A stretch of 64,000 nt of DNA from Marinihelvus sp036351115 (lineage in GTDB: Bacteria > Pseudomonadota > Gammaproteobacteria > Xanthomonadales > SZUA-36), in NCBI GenBank assembly GCA_036351115.1, contig JAZBOL010000142.1:65461-129460 (forward strand), given 5' to 3'. The notes below the pieces were generated by a model, which made no database searches, was not told where the DNA came from, and saw only the letters and a list, made by a program, of their open reading frames with translations. Shown here in pieces: positions 1 to 10,317 of this stretch (positions are counted from its first letter, which is position 1; each line of letters starts with the position of its first letter). The translations under genes and the position numbers were made by a program.

Positions 1-2273
1 CGAACGAGAAAGACTTTCTCGCCACGCGCGTGTCGCACAAGCTCGACCTGCACGGACCGAGCATCTCCCTCTACACGGGGTGCTCCACGTCCCTCGTGGC
101 CGTGGCCCAGGCGTTTCACGCCCTGCTGAGTTATCAGACCGACATGGCGCTGGCCGGGGGCATCTGCGTCACCATGCCCCAGAACACGGGTTATCTTCAT
201 CGGCCCGAGGGGATCGAGTCCGCGGACGGACACTGCCGGCCCTTCGATGCCGGGGCCACGGGCACCGTGTTCAGCAACGGTGCCGGCGTGGTCCTGCTGA
301 AACGCCTGGACGACGCGCTGCGTGACGGCGACTCCATTCACGCGGTGCTGGTCGGCGCCGCCCTCAACAACGACGGTGCGGACAAGGTCGGATTCGCCGC
401 GCCCTCCGTCGCCGGCCAGGCTGAAGTGATCGCGGACGCCCTCGCCCAGGGTGACGTGGATCCGGCCAGCGTCGGTTTCATCGAGGCGCACGGTACGGCG
501 ACGGCGCTCGGAGACCCGGTGGAGGTCGAGGGTCTTCGCCAGGCGTTCCGCTACCCGCAATCCGGCCAGGGATTCTGTGCGCTCGGTTCGGTCAAGGGTA
601 ATTTCGGTCATCTGCTGGCGGCAGCCGGGGTGACCGGGCTGATCAAGGCGGTGCTCGCGGTCAAGCATGGTGTGGTGCCACCAACCGTGAATTTCGACAC
701 GCCGAACCCGGGGATCGAACTGGAGCGAAGTCCGTTTTTCATCAACGTCGAGCCGGTGCCGTTTCCCGACCGGGGCGGGCCGCGGCGAGCCGGGGTGAGC
801 TCCTTCGGCATCGGCGGGACCAATGCCCATGTCGTCATCGAGCAGGCGCCGGAAACCGCACCCGCACGGACGAATGACCACCCTGAATTGCTCCTGGTTT
901 CCGGACGAAGCGAGATGACGCTGTCTAAATCCGTGTCTCGCCTGGCTGACTGCCTGGAGGCAAACCCGGACCTGCCCCTGGATTCCGTGGCCTTCACGCT
1001 ACAGGTCGGCCGGCGGGCGTTTCCCCATCGGAGCTTCGTGGTGGTGGAAAACACCGCATCGGCGCCCCGGGCGCTCCGGAAACCCGACCCCAACCGGGCG
1101 GGGACCGCCCACCAGGCGGGGGAGAGCCCCCGCGTCCTGTTCCTGTTTCCCGGCATGGGTTCGCAGTACGACGGGATGGGGGCGGCCTGCTACGCAAATG
1201 ACGCGACCTACCGGTCGGTCTATGACCAGTGCGCCCGCCACCTGGCGAATTCCGGGCTGGCGGAGCTTCAGCGCGAGATGCCCCGTTCGGACAGTCTTCC
1301 GCGCCGCGCGGAAGCGTGCGCCAACGCGCCAGCACCCCCACGGCTGGGGCTGGGCGGTGTCGATACGGAGGTGCTGACGCTGTTCGTGTCCAGCTACGCG
1401 CTCGCCCGCACGTGGATCGAGTGGGGCGTGCGGCCGAGCGCCTTGCTCGGCCACAGCCTCGGGGATCTCGTGGCGGCGTGCGTCGCGGAAGTCCTGCGTC
1501 CGGAGGATGCGCTGACGTACCTGGTCCGGATGGCCGAAGTGGCGGAGGCCGCTCCCGAAGGCCGCATGCTCGCCGTGCGCCTCGAGCGGGCCCGCCTCGA
1601 AGCTTACGTCGAGGGCATGGAGACGGTGTGCGTCGCTGCGGACAATTCACCAACCCTGTCCCTCGCCTCGGGCGCGCGGGCAGAGATCGAGACGCTCGTG
1701 GCGCGCCTGGCATCGGACGGGGTGCCCCATCGCCAGCTGCCGGGTCGCCGAGCTTTTCATTCTCCGGCCTTCGATGCTGCCAGCGACGAACTCTGGGACG
1801 TGGCCGCCGGGCTGAAGCTGGGCCGTCCCAGGATTCCCTGGTACTCCTCGATCACCGGTCGATTGATCGATACGCACACAGCCTCGGACCCGTCCTATTG
1901 GGCGCGCCATCCCCGTTCGACGGTGCGGTTTCGCCAGGCGGTGGCCGCGGCCCTGAAGGGCGGCGCGACCCTGGCGCTGGAATCGGGACCGGGCTCCACC
2001 CTGGGCGTGTGCGTGCGCCAGGTGGCCGGCCGGGAAGGGCCGACGGTCGTGCACACGTTGCCGGACGAGGCGACGACTTTGCCGTCGGAGTGGTCGAGCG
2101 TGCTGTCGGCGGCGGGTCATTGCTGGCTGGCCGGTTGCGACATCGATTGGACGAAGCTGCACGCGACAACGCCGCGCCGTGCCTGTTTGCCGACCTATCC
2201 CTTCGAACGCGTGACGCACGGGCTGCCCACCCGGCCCGCGATCGAGCGCAAGAACCCGGCCCTGGAGGTCTGA
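1..2273 (+). CDS. Type I polyketide synthase, KS-AT portion (5' end lies outside the window)
   Basis: The reading frame is open from base 3 and its first residues already lie inside a ketosynthase, so the N-terminus is off the left edge. The ketosynthase nucleophile is in TGCSTSLVAV (Cys codon 81-83). The two histidine motifs follow as EAHGTATALGDPVE and NFGHLLAAAG. An acyltransferase comes next, with FLFPGMGSQ and the serine elbow GHSLGDL (Ser codon 1454-1456). Its RAFHSPAFD is close to the HAFH signature of malonyl-specific ATs. The protein ends about 30 residues after the usual post-AT YPFER motif. No KR, DH or carrier domain follows, so its ACP must be upstream or supplied in trans. The KS core has Gly where TACSSS-type enzymes have Ala. 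The next PKS gene starts 4 bp after the stop, indicating one operon and consecutive extension modules. Role as a chain-extending PKS is firm; product is unknown. Confidence 0.93.
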   Translation, partial: NEKDFLATRVSHKLDLHGPSISLYTGCSTSLVAVAQAFHALLSYQTDMALAGGICVTMPQNTGYLHRPEGIESADGHCRPFDAGATGTVFSNGAGVVLLKRLDDALRDGDSIHAVLVGAALNNDGADKVGFAAPSVAGQAEVIADALAQGDVDPASVGFIEAHGTATALGDPVEVEGLRQAFRYPQSGQGFCALGSVKGNFGHLLAAAGVTGLIKAVLAVKHGVVPPTVNFDTPNPGIELERSPFFINVEPVPFPDRGGPRRAGVSSFGIGGTNAHVVIEQAPETAPARTNDHPELLLVSGRSEMTLSKSVSRLADCLEANPDLPLDSVAFTLQVGRRAFPHRSFVVVENTASAPRALRKPDPNRAGTAHQAGESPRVLFLFPGMGSQYDGMGAACYANDATYRSVYDQCARHLANSGLAELQREMPRSDSLPRRAEACANAPAPPRLGLGGVDTEVLTLFVSSYALARTWIEWGVRPSALLGHSLGDLVAACVAEVLRPEDALTYLVRMAEVAEAAPEGRMLAVRLERARLEAYVEGMETVCVAADNSPTLSLASGARAEIETLVARLASDGVPHRQLPGRRAFHSPAFDAASDELWDVAAGLKLGRPRIPWYSSITGRLIDTHTASDPSYWARHPRSTVRFRQAVAAALKGGATLALESGPGSTLGVCVRQVAGREGPTVVHTLPDEATTLPSEWSSVLSAAGHCWLAGCDIDWTKLHATTPRRACLPTYPFERVTHGLPTRPAIERKNPALEV

Positions 2274-2277
2274 AGGA

Positions 2278-5200
2278 ATGAAACGAGTCGAGAACGACAT
2301 CGCGATCATCGGCATGGCCGGACGGTTTCCCGGGGCACGCGACCTGGAGACGTTCTGGGAGAACCTGCGCGCGGGACGGGATTCGATCAGCCGCTTCAGC
2401 CGAGAGGAATTGCTGGCCAGCGACTATGCACTGGAGGAAGTGCTGGAAGATCCCGGATTCGTGCCGGCCCGGGGCGTGCTCGAGGATATCGACCTGTTCG
2501 ATGCGGGTTTCTTCGGCTTTCGTCCGCGCGAAGCGGCTTCGCTGGACCCGCAGCAGCGCCTATGGTTCGAATGCGCCTGGGAAGCGCTCGAGCACGCCGG
2601 CATCGCACCGGCCAAGACGGCGCAACGCATCGGAGTCTTCGCCGGCGGTGGCTATCTCAACACCTACCTGATGCTCAATCTCTGCCAGGACCGGGACGCG
2701 GTGGAACGCCTCGTGCGACTGCGGTCCGTGGACGCCTTCCAGAACATCATCAATAACGACAAGGACTTCCTCCCCACCCGGACTTCCCACCTATTCGGAC
2801 TGACCGGGCCGAGCGTGAACGTGCAAACCGCGTGTTCCACCTCTCTCGTGTCCGTGGTCATGGCGGCGCAGTCCCTCGTGCTGGGAGAATCCGACGTCTG
2901 CCTGGCCGGTGGCATATCGATCCAGCTTCCCCAGGTTCGCGGTTACCTCGCCCAGGAGGGGGGCATGGATTCCTTCGACGGTGTGCTGCGGCCGTTCGAT
3001 GCCCGGGCCAACGGCACCGTGTTCGGCAACGGCGTGGGCGTGGTGGTCCTCAAACGCCTCGCGGACGCCGAGCGTGACGGTGACCGGGTGCTGGCGGTGC
3101 TCAAGGGCTACGCGCTGAACAACGACGGTTCCCGGCGCGCCAGTTACGTGGCGCCTTCTCCCGAGGGTCAGATGGACGTCATTCGCCGCGCCCTGGCCAT
3201 GGCCGGGGGCGATGCCGGCGGGCTGTCCTACGTGGAAGCGCACGGCACGGGGACGTCCACCGGCGATCCGATCGAAGTCAACGCGCTCAGTACCGTATTC
3301 GCCGAGTCGGCAGACCGACGCGGCTATTGTGGGATCGGCTCCGTCAAGGGCAACGTGGGGCACCTCGACTCCGCCGCCGGCGTCGTGGGGTTGATCAAGG
3401 TGCTCCTGGCGCTGGAGCACGAGGAGCTGCCCCCGAGCATTCACTTTGACGAACCCAACCCGAAGATCGATTTCGAGAATTCACCCTTCTACGTCGTGCG
3501 GGAAAACACCCGCTGGACCGGGCACGATGCGCCGCGTCGCGCCGCGATTTCCTCCTTCGGGGTGGGCGGCACGAATGCCCACGTCGTGCTCGAGGAAGCC
3601 CCGGTCGCCCCGGCGAAGGGAGACGCGCAGGATCCGCCCTGGCACCTGCTCGCGCTGTCGGCGAGGTCCGAGGCCGCGCTCGAGGCCCGGTGTGCGGATC
3701 TCGCCGCTTACCTGGCGTCGCGAAAGCCTCCGCTCGGCGCCGTGGCTTCCACCCTGATGAACCGGCGGGAGGACATGCCCTATCGCCGGTTCCTGGTTGC
3801 CGAGCACGTCGACGACGCGCACGCCGCGCTGGCGTCGGATGACGCCCGGCGGCTCATTTCCGGCGTGCGCCGGACCGGCACCGACAGCGTGCCTGCGGAG
3901 GTGGTGTTCCTGTTTCCCGGGCAGGGGGCCCAGGCGCCGGGGATGGGGCAGGGCCTGTTCGAAACGGAACCGGTTTTTCGCGATACGTTCCTGGCCTGTT
4001 CCGAAGGTTTCGAGCCGCTCATCGGGGTCTCCCTGCGGGAGCTGCTCTACCCCGCCCATGGTCAGGCCGATGAGGACGCGGAGGAAGCCCTGAAGCAGAC
4101 GCGCCTGGCCCAGCCGGCGATGTTTTCCGTCGAGTTGGCCCTGGCCAGGCTCTGGGAACACTGGGGCTTGCGTCCCGCAGCCATGATGGGACACAGCCTG
4201 GGCGATTTCACGGCCGCCTGCCTCGCCGGCGTGTTCTCGCTGGAGGGGGCCATCGCCGCCATCGCTGCCCGAAGCCGACTGATGCAGGAGTGCCGGCCCG
4301 GTGCGATGCTCGCCGTGCAACAACCCCTCGAGGCAGTCGAAGAACTCCTGGCTGGGCAGGAGGCGGTCGCCCTGGCTGCGGTGAACGGACCGACCAGCTG
4401 CGTCGTGGCCGGCGACTTCGAGGCTGTCGAAAACTTCGCGGATCGCTGTGCCGGTCAGGACATCGAATCGACGCGCCTGAGGACCTCGCACGCATTCCAT
4501 TCGGAAATGATGCGTCCCGCGGCGGAGCGATTCCGCGAAGCACTATCGGACATCGACCTGGCGGCACCCGAAATCGCCATGGTGTCCTCGCGCACGGGCC
4601 GGTTCCTGACCGCCGAAGAAGCCGTCAGCCCCGATTTCTGGGCGCGGCAGATTCTGGACCCGGTCCGATTCCACGACGGCGTGAAAATGCTCAGCGAGAC
4701 AGCGGGCCGCGTGTTCCTGGAAGTCGGGCCGGGGACCACCCTGTCGTCCCTGGCGCGGCAGGCCGGAGCCAGCAAGTCCGGTGTGGTCATTTCCTCCCTG
4801 GGGCATGCGAAGGATCAGCGGCCAGACCGGGCCGCGGTGCTCGAGGCCGCCGGACGACTCTGGCTCGCCGATGCCCTGCCGCAGCCCTCACCGCTGTTTA
4901 CGCCGGATTTGCCGGCACTGCCGCTGCCGACCTATCCCTTCCAGCGGACCCGGCACTGGGTCGACGCCCCGCGTTCCACGGCCGGGGCACCCGGACCTTC
5001 TACAACGCTTCCTGAACCTGTTGCCGCGCCCGATGCAGGAGCGGCTCAACCCACGACATCAACGGATAACGCCATGTCCACGTCCAAGCCCGAAGCACCT
5101 TCCCGCCTTCCCCGGATTCGTTCCGCCCTCGCAGACGTTTTCGAGGAGTACTCGGGGCTCGACGTGGCGGGCGAAGGCCCGGAGATGACCTTTCTCGAAA

Positions 5201-8200
5201 TGGGGTTCGACTCCCTGTTTCTGACCCAGATCGCAACGGCTTTGCAGAATCAGTTCGGCGTGCGCATGAAGTTTCGCCGCATGCTCGAGGATCTGTGCAC
5301 GCTCGATCGCCTCACCGAGTTCTTCGACGAATCGCTGCCGCCGGAGGAATTCGCCGAGGCGAGGAATGCGGCGGAAGCAGCCACGGCGCCGGCCCCGGAC
5401 CAGGCAGCGCCACCCCAACCGGAAAGCGCGACCACGCCGACGCAGGCGGCAGCTGCTTCCGTGCCTCCGGCCTTGCCGGCGATGACGGTTCCCGTCGGAG
5501 CCGGCGCCGTGGCTGGCGACATGGCTCAATCCATCGTGCAGCAGCAGCTGGCGATCATGCAGCAGCAGATCGCGCTCCTGACCGGCGCCGCGAGCGTCGC
5601 TCCGGCGCAAACCGCGCAAGCGGCTTCCGCTGCAGCGCCGGATTCCGCCCAGCAGCCTCCACAGGTTGCCGCCGAGCCTCCCGGGGCCGGCGTCCCGGAA
5701 GCTGGACCATCCGGGCCGGAGGGCGAGGCGAAAGCCCCGCCAAAACCGCAGGCCTTCGGGGCACAGGCTCGTATCAGCACGGAGCACGATGATGAATTCA
5801 CGCCCCGGCAGCGTGCGTGCTTCGATGCCTTTCTCGAGCGCTACGTCGAGAAGACGGGTAAATCGAAAGCCTTCACCCAGGAGCACCGCAAGGTGATGTC
5901 GGACCCACGCGTCGTCACCGGCTTTCGCCCCCTGTGGAAGGAACTGGTCTATCCGATCGTCGTGGACCGGTCCAAAGGATCAAGGCTCTGGGATCTGGAC
6001 GGCAACGAGTACGTGGATCTCACCTGTGGCTTCGGGTCGAATTTCCTGGGCAATCAGCCTGATTTTCTCGCGGACGCAATCCGCAAACAGATCGACCTCG
6101 GTTACGAAGTCGGTCCCCAGCATCCGCTGACCGCCGACGTCGCTCGGCTCATTTCCGAGCTTACCGGCATGGAACGTGTGGCGTTCTGCAACACCGGGTC
6201 CGAAGCGGTCATGGGCGCCATGCGCGCCGCGCGCACGATCACGGGTCGGAGCCTCGTGGCGATCTTCAGCAATTCCTACCACGGCATTTTCGACGAGGTC
6301 ATCGTCCGTGGCACGAAAACCCTGAGGTCGATCGCCGCGGCGCCGGGGATTCTCGCCTCGGCGGTGGAGAACGTCCTCGTTCTCGAATACGGAGCTCCCG
6401 AGACGCTCGAGATCCTGAAAGAACGCGGTCACGAGCTCGCGGCCATCATGGCGGAGCCGGTCCAGAGCCGGAACCCCAAGCTCCAGCCCCGAGAATTTCT
6501 CAAGGCGCTTCGCACCATTGCCGACGACTGCGGCGCGGCCCTGATCTTCGACGAGGTCATCACGGGTTTTCGCATTTCTCCCGGGGGCGCGCAGGAGTAC
6601 TTCGGCGTGCGGGCGGATCTCGCCACCTACGGCAAGATCATCGGGGGTGGGCTGCCTTTCGCCGCCATCGCGGGCGGATCGCGGTTCATGGACGCGCTCG
6701 ACGGCGGTCACTGGGCCTTTGGTGACGACTCCTATCCCGAGGTCGGCGTCACCTACTTTGCCGGTACCTTCGTGAGGCATCCGCTCGCCCTCGCCGCGGC
6801 CAGGGCCTCCCTGGAACACCTCAAGGCCGAGGGCCCGGCACTGCAACGTGATCTCAACGAACGCACCACGGCGTTCGTCGAGGGACTTCGAGACCTGTTC
6901 GCGCGCACCGGCGCACCGATCACCATCGACCAGTTTGGCTCCCTCTGCAGACTGACGGTGTCGGAGGACGAGCCCTTCGGATCCCTTCTGTACTACTGGC
7001 TGCGAGACCATGGCGTGCACATCTGGGAAGGCTTTGGAACGTTCCTGACGACCGCCCACAGCGACGAGGACGTGCGCCACCTGCACGAGGCGTTCGAGGC
7101 GAGCATTCGGGAACTGCAGGCCGGCGACCTGCTTTCCGGTCACGCGGAATCCGGAACGGACAGCGCCATCCAGCCGGGCGAGGTCGCCGGCGATCCCGGT
7201 GCGGACGCCGGGAGCGGCCGCATACCGATGACCGATGCCCAGCAGGAAATCTGGCTCGCTTCGCAGATGGAGCCGGCCGCGTCCTGCGCTTACAACGAGA
7301 GCTTCACGTTGCAGCTCGACGGCGACCTGGACGTGCAGGCCTTCCGGGACGCGGTCGAGTGGGTGTCATCCCGGCACGATGCACTCCGGTTGCGCTTCGA
7401 CTCGGAGGGCGGATACCAGTACCTGGTGCCCTTCGAAGCGCCCGAACTGCCGGTCCACGACTGGCGGCAGAAAACCGGGGAAGACGCCCGGAAGGCGCTG
7501 GATGCGGTGCTCGAACACGAGGCCACGGAGCCTTTTGACCTGGAATCCGGCCCGCTCATTCGGGACGCCCTCTACCGGCTGGAGGATACGCGGTGCGTCT
7601 TCGTGTCCACGGCGCATCACATCGTTTTCGACGGGTGGTCGGCGGGCGTGTACCTCGACGAGATCGGCTATGCCTATTCGCGCCTGCGGGCCGGTGAAAA
7701 GCCCGATCGCCCTCCGGTTCCCGGCTTTGTCGATTACGTTCGGAACGAAGCCCGGGAGATCCGCTCGGAAAACGGGAAGCGGGCGCTCAGGTACTGGAAG
7801 GAGGTCTACCAGGATCCGCCGCCCCCGCTCGAACTCCCCCTGGTCCGGGAACGGCCGGACTGGCGTACCTTCGAGGCGCGGTCGCTGCACTGGGCCTTCA
7901 AAGACGAAACCTACCAGGCTGCCCGGCGGGCGGCGGCTCGAAGCAACACGACCCTGTACAGCCTGTTGTTCACGACGTTCGGCGCCTACCTCGGACGCCT
8001 GACGGGTCAGGACGACCTGGTCATCGGCATTCCGACGGCAGGCCAGGCCATCTCGGGCGAATATTCCCTGATCGGCCATTGCGTGAACATTCTGCCGGTT
8101 CGGGTGAGGGTGGAACGCGAGCGTAAATTTGACGAGATGCTGGCCGACACCGCCCGCCTGATTCTCGATGCGCAGGAGCATCAGCCGGCGACGCTCGGGT

Positions 8201-10314
8201 CGATCCTTCGCCATGCCCCGATCCAGCGGCTGCCGGGCAGGCCGCCGCTGGTGGAAGTGGTGTTCAACCTCAACCGGAAGCTGCCGGAGGAGAGCTTCGA
8301 AGGTCTGAACACCCGGATCCGGGAGGTCCAGAAGCGGTCCCTGATCTGGGACATGTTCCTCAACTGTTCCGAGGAAGAGGGCAGGCTGACGACGGACTTC
8401 GACTACAACGCCGACCTCTTCGACGAGGCGTCGATCCGGCGTTTTCTCGAGGGATTCGAGCACTTGCTGGCGGCCGTGTCGGCGAAGGTGGCCCAACCGG
8501 TCGGAACGCTCCCGGTCATGACCGGGGAGGCTGAAGCGGCCGTGCTGGCCTTCGGACGCGGGGCGGAGCTTCCCGTGGAGCCCGGGACGGTTCTCGAGCG
8601 TTTTCGCGCCCAGGTCGCCGAGCGCCCGGACAGTCCCGCGGTGCGCCACCAGCAGTCAGAGCTCACCTATGCCGAGCTGGACCGCGCGTCCGATGCGGTG
8701 GCGTCGAGCCTGCATGCCGCGATCGGAGACACGGAGAGTCAGCCCGTCGTGGGCATCTGCATGCCCCGCTCCGAGCAGCTCCTGGTAGCGATCCTGGGCG
8801 CCTGGAAAGCGGGTTGTGCTTACCTGCCCCTCGATCCGGGTTTTCCCCATAGCCGTCTTTCCTACATGGCCGAAGACGCCGGCGCCGCCTTGCTCATGGT
8901 GGACGGCGAGGCGCCCCTGAATTTCAACGGTCCCGTGATTTCCATGGATACGCTGCTGTCCGCGGAAGACGCCCGGCCGCCGACGCCGGCCCTCGCCGGC
9001 GAGCTGGCCTACGTCATCTATACATCAGGCTCCACGGGCAAGCCCAAGGGCGTGTGTATCGGCCACGACCAGGTCGCCAATCTTCTGCAGAGCATGGCCA
9101 GGGAGCCAGGGCTCGAAGCGAAAGACGTGCTGCTGGCGGTGACGACCCTCTCCTTCGATATCTCCGTGCTGGAGTTGCTGCTTCCGATCACGGTCGGCGC
9201 CATCGTCCACGTGGCCGGGCAGGAGGAGGCGAGCCACGCGCAAGTGCTCATGGATCTGCTCGAAACCAGCGGCGCCACGGTGCTCCAGGCCACGCCATCG
9301 ACCTGGCGCATGCTGATCGACGCCGACTGGACGGGCAAGCCGAATCTCAAGGCCCTTTGCGGTGGTGAAGCTTTGCCCCGAAACCTGGTCGAATCCCTGC
9401 TTCCCCGGGTGTCCAGTCTCTGGAACCTGTACGGACCGACGGAAACCACCGTGTGGTCCAGCGTCGATCGCGTTCTCGATGCCGATGGGCCGATCACGGT
9501 GGGGCGGCCCATCGACAACACGTTCATGGCGATCCTGGACGAGCACGGTGCGCCGGTGCCGATCGGCGTGGTGGGGGAGCTCACGATCGGCGGTGCCGGA
9601 GTGGCTGCGGGCTATCTCGGGCTCGATGACCTGACCCGGGAACGGTTTCCGGATAATCCCTTCAGCGACACGCCGGGTGCGCGCATGTACCGCACCGGAG
9701 ATCTCGCGCGTTTCCTGCCGGATGGCCGCATTGAGCACATGGGCCGTGCGGACAACCAGGTCAAGGTCCGTGGCTTCCGGATCGAACTGGCTGAAATCGA
9801 GTCCTGCCTCGACCAGCTGCCGGGGGTCGATCAATCCCTGGTCAAGGTCTTTGAGCCTGCCCCGGGAGATCAGCGCCTGGTGGCGTATCTCGTGGGTAGC
9901 TCGGAGCAGGGTCCGAACAGTATCGCGCTCCGCAAGGCGTTGCGGAAGCGCCTGCCGGATTACATGATTCCCCAGCACTTTCAGCAGCTCGATGCGCTGC
10001 CTCTGACGCCCAACGGCAAGATCGATCGCCGGGCGCTGCCGGAGCCGGAGGCCTTCGTGGGCACGGGTCAGGCATTCGTGGCGCCTGCCACCGAGACGGA
10101 GCAGGCAATCGCGGCGATCTGGTCCGAGCTCATCGGTGTCGAGCAGGTCGGTCGCGAGGACAACTTCTTCGAACTCGGGGGGCACTCGCTCCTGGCCATG
10201 CGGGCCATTCGGCAGATGGTGGACGTGGTCGGGATCCGGGTTCCGCCACAGCACCTGATCATGGACTCGCTGAAGGAGATCGCCCAGGCGGTCGAGTCGA
10301 GAGGTGCTGCCTGA
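2278..10314 (+). CDS. Hybrid PKS-NRPS: KS-AT-ACP-aminotransferase-C-A-PCP
   Basis: The protein has 2678 residues. Domains in order: KS (about 5-430; Cys186 in TACSTSLVSV, then EAHGTGTSTGDPIE and GNVGHLDSAAG); AT (about 545-860; GHSLGDF with Ser640; SHAFHSE, malonyl type); ACP (about 925-1010; GFDSL with Ser979); an Ala/Pro/Gln-rich linker; class III PLP aminotransferase (about 1170-1600; NTGSEAV, FDEVITGFR, Schiff-base Lys1453 in YGKIIGGGLP); condensation domain (HHxxxDG, 1780-1786); adenylation domain (TSGSTGKPKG from 2249, YGPTETT from 2385, NGK Lys2581); PCP (GGHSL, Ser2637). This layout matches mycosubtilin/iturin and microcystin-type synthases. In those, the aminotransferase converts a beta-ketoacyl-ACP to a beta-amino acid that the C domain couples to the next residue. 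My by-eye specificity code is D-I-L-Q-L-G-L-V-W-K, predicting glycine. There is no methyltransferase, ketoreductase, thioesterase or terminal reductase. Probable cytoplasmic megasynthase; product unknown. Confidence 0.95.
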   Translation: MKRVENDIAIIGMAGRFPGARDLETFWENLRAGRDSISRFSREELLASDYALEEVLEDPGFVPARGVLEDIDLFDAGFFGFRPREAASLDPQQRLWFECAWEALEHAGIAPAKTAQRIGVFAGGGYLNTYLMLNLCQDRDAVERLVRLRSVDAFQNIINNDKDFLPTRTSHLFGLTGPSVNVQTACSTSLVSVVMAAQSLVLGESDVCLAGGISIQLPQVRGYLAQEGGMDSFDGVLRPFDARANGTVFGNGVGVVVLKRLADAERDGDRVLAVLKGYALNNDGSRRASYVAPSPEGQMDVIRRALAMAGGDAGGLSYVEAHGTGTSTGDPIEVNALSTVFAESADRRGYCGIGSVKGNVGHLDSAAGVVGLIKVLLALEHEELPPSIHFDEPNPKIDFENSPFYVVRENTRWTGHDAPRRAAISSFGVGGTNAHVVLEEAPVAPAKGDAQDPPWHLLALSARSEAALEARCADLAAYLASRKPPLGAVASTLMNRREDMPYRRFLVAEHVDDAHAALASDDARRLISGVRRTGTDSVPAEVVFLFPGQGAQAPGMGQGLFETEPVFRDTFLACSEGFEPLIGVSLRELLYPAHGQADEDAEEALKQTRLAQPAMFSVELALARLWEHWGLRPAAMMGHSLGDFTAACLAGVFSLEGAIAAIAARSRLMQECRPGAMLAVQQPLEAVEELLAGQEAVALAAVNGPTSCVVAGDFEAVENFADRCAGQDIESTRLRTSHAFHSEMMRPAAERFREALSDIDLAAPEIAMVSSRTGRFLTAEEAVSPDFWARQILDPVRFHDGVKMLSETAGRVFLEVGPGTTLSSLARQAGASKSGVVISSLGHAKDQRPDRAAVLEAAGRLWLADALPQPSPLFTPDLPALPLPTYPFQRTRHWVDAPRSTAGAPGPSTTLPEPVAAPDAGAAQPTTSTDNAMSTSKPEAPSRLPRIRSALADVFEEYSGLDVAGEGPEMTFLEMGFDSLFLTQIATALQNQFGVRMKFRRMLEDLCTLDRLTEFFDESLPPEEFAEARNAAEAATAPAPDQAAPPQPESATTPTQAAAASVPPALPAMTVPVGAGAVAGDMAQSIVQQQLAIMQQQIALLTGAASVAPAQTAQAASAAAPDSAQQPPQVAAEPPGAGVPEAGPSGPEGEAKAPPKPQAFGAQARISTEHDDEFTPRQRACFDAFLERYVEKTGKSKAFTQEHRKVMSDPRVVTGFRPLWKELVYPIVVDRSKGSRLWDLDGNEYVDLTCGFGSNFLGNQPDFLADAIRKQIDLGYEVGPQHPLTADVARLISELTGMERVAFCNTGSEAVMGAMRAARTITGRSLVAIFSNSYHGIFDEVIVRGTKTLRSIAAAPGILASAVENVLVLEYGAPETLEILKERGHELAAIMAEPVQSRNPKLQPREFLKALRTIADDCGAALIFDEVITGFRISPGGAQEYFGVRADLATYGKIIGGGLPFAAIAGGSRFMDALDGGHWAFGDDSYPEVGVTYFAGTFVRHPLALAAARASLEHLKAEGPALQRDLNERTTAFVEGLRDLFARTGAPITIDQFGSLCRLTVSEDEPFGSLLYYWLRDHGVHIWEGFGTFLTTAHSDEDVRHLHEAFEASIRELQAGDLLSGHAESGTDSAIQPGEVAGDPGADAGSGRIPMTDAQQEIWLASQMEPAASCAYNESFTLQLDGDLDVQAFRDAVEWVSSRHDALRLRFDSEGGYQYLVPFEAPELPVHDWRQKTGEDARKALDAVLEHEATEPFDLESGPLIRDALYRLEDTRCVFVSTAHHIVFDGWSAGVYLDEIGYAYSRLRAGEKPDRPPVPGFVDYVRNEAREIRSENGKRALRYWKEVYQDPPPPLELPLVRERPDWRTFEARSLHWAFKDETYQAARRAAARSNTTLYSLLFTTFGAYLGRLTGQDDLVIGIPTAGQAISGEYSLIGHCVNILPVRVRVERERKFDEMLADTARLILDAQEHQPATLGSILRHAPIQRLPGRPPLVEVVFNLNRKLPEESFEGLNTRIREVQKRSLIWDMFLNCSEEEGRLTTDFDYNADLFDEASIRRFLEGFEHLLAAVSAKVAQPVGTLPVMTGEAEAAVLAFGRGAELPVEPGTVLERFRAQVAERPDSPAVRHQQSELTYAELDRASDAVASSLHAAIGDTESQPVVGICMPRSEQLLVAILGAWKAGCAYLPLDPGFPHSRLSYMAEDAGAALLMVDGEAPLNFNGPVISMDTLLSAEDARPPTPALAGELAYVIYTSGSTGKPKGVCIGHDQVANLLQSMAREPGLEAKDVLLAVTTLSFDISVLELLLPITVGAIVHVAGQEEASHAQVLMDLLETSGATVLQATPSTWRMLIDADWTGKPNLKALCGGEALPRNLVESLLPRVSSLWNLYGPTETTVWSSVDRVLDADGPITVGRPIDNTFMAILDEHGAPVPIGVVGELTIGGAGVAAGYLGLDDLTRERFPDNPFSDTPGARMYRTGDLARFLPDGRIEHMGRADNQVKVRGFRIELAEIESCLDQLPGVDQSLVKVFEPAPGDQRLVAYLVGSSEQGPNSIALRKALRKRLPDYMIPQHFQQLDALPLTPNGKIDRRALPEPEAFVGTGQAFVAPATETEQAIAAIWSELIGVEQVGREDNFFELGGHSLLAMRAIRQMVDVVGIRVPPQHLIMDSLKEIAQAVESRGAA

Positions 10315-10317
10315 CCC

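Noticed and set aside
5800..7120. Aminotransferase domain taken as a glutamate-1-semialdehyde aminomutase gene
   Set aside because: It is in frame with and flanked by ACP and C domains; the fused AMT position is typical of beta-amino-acid PKS/NRPS lines.
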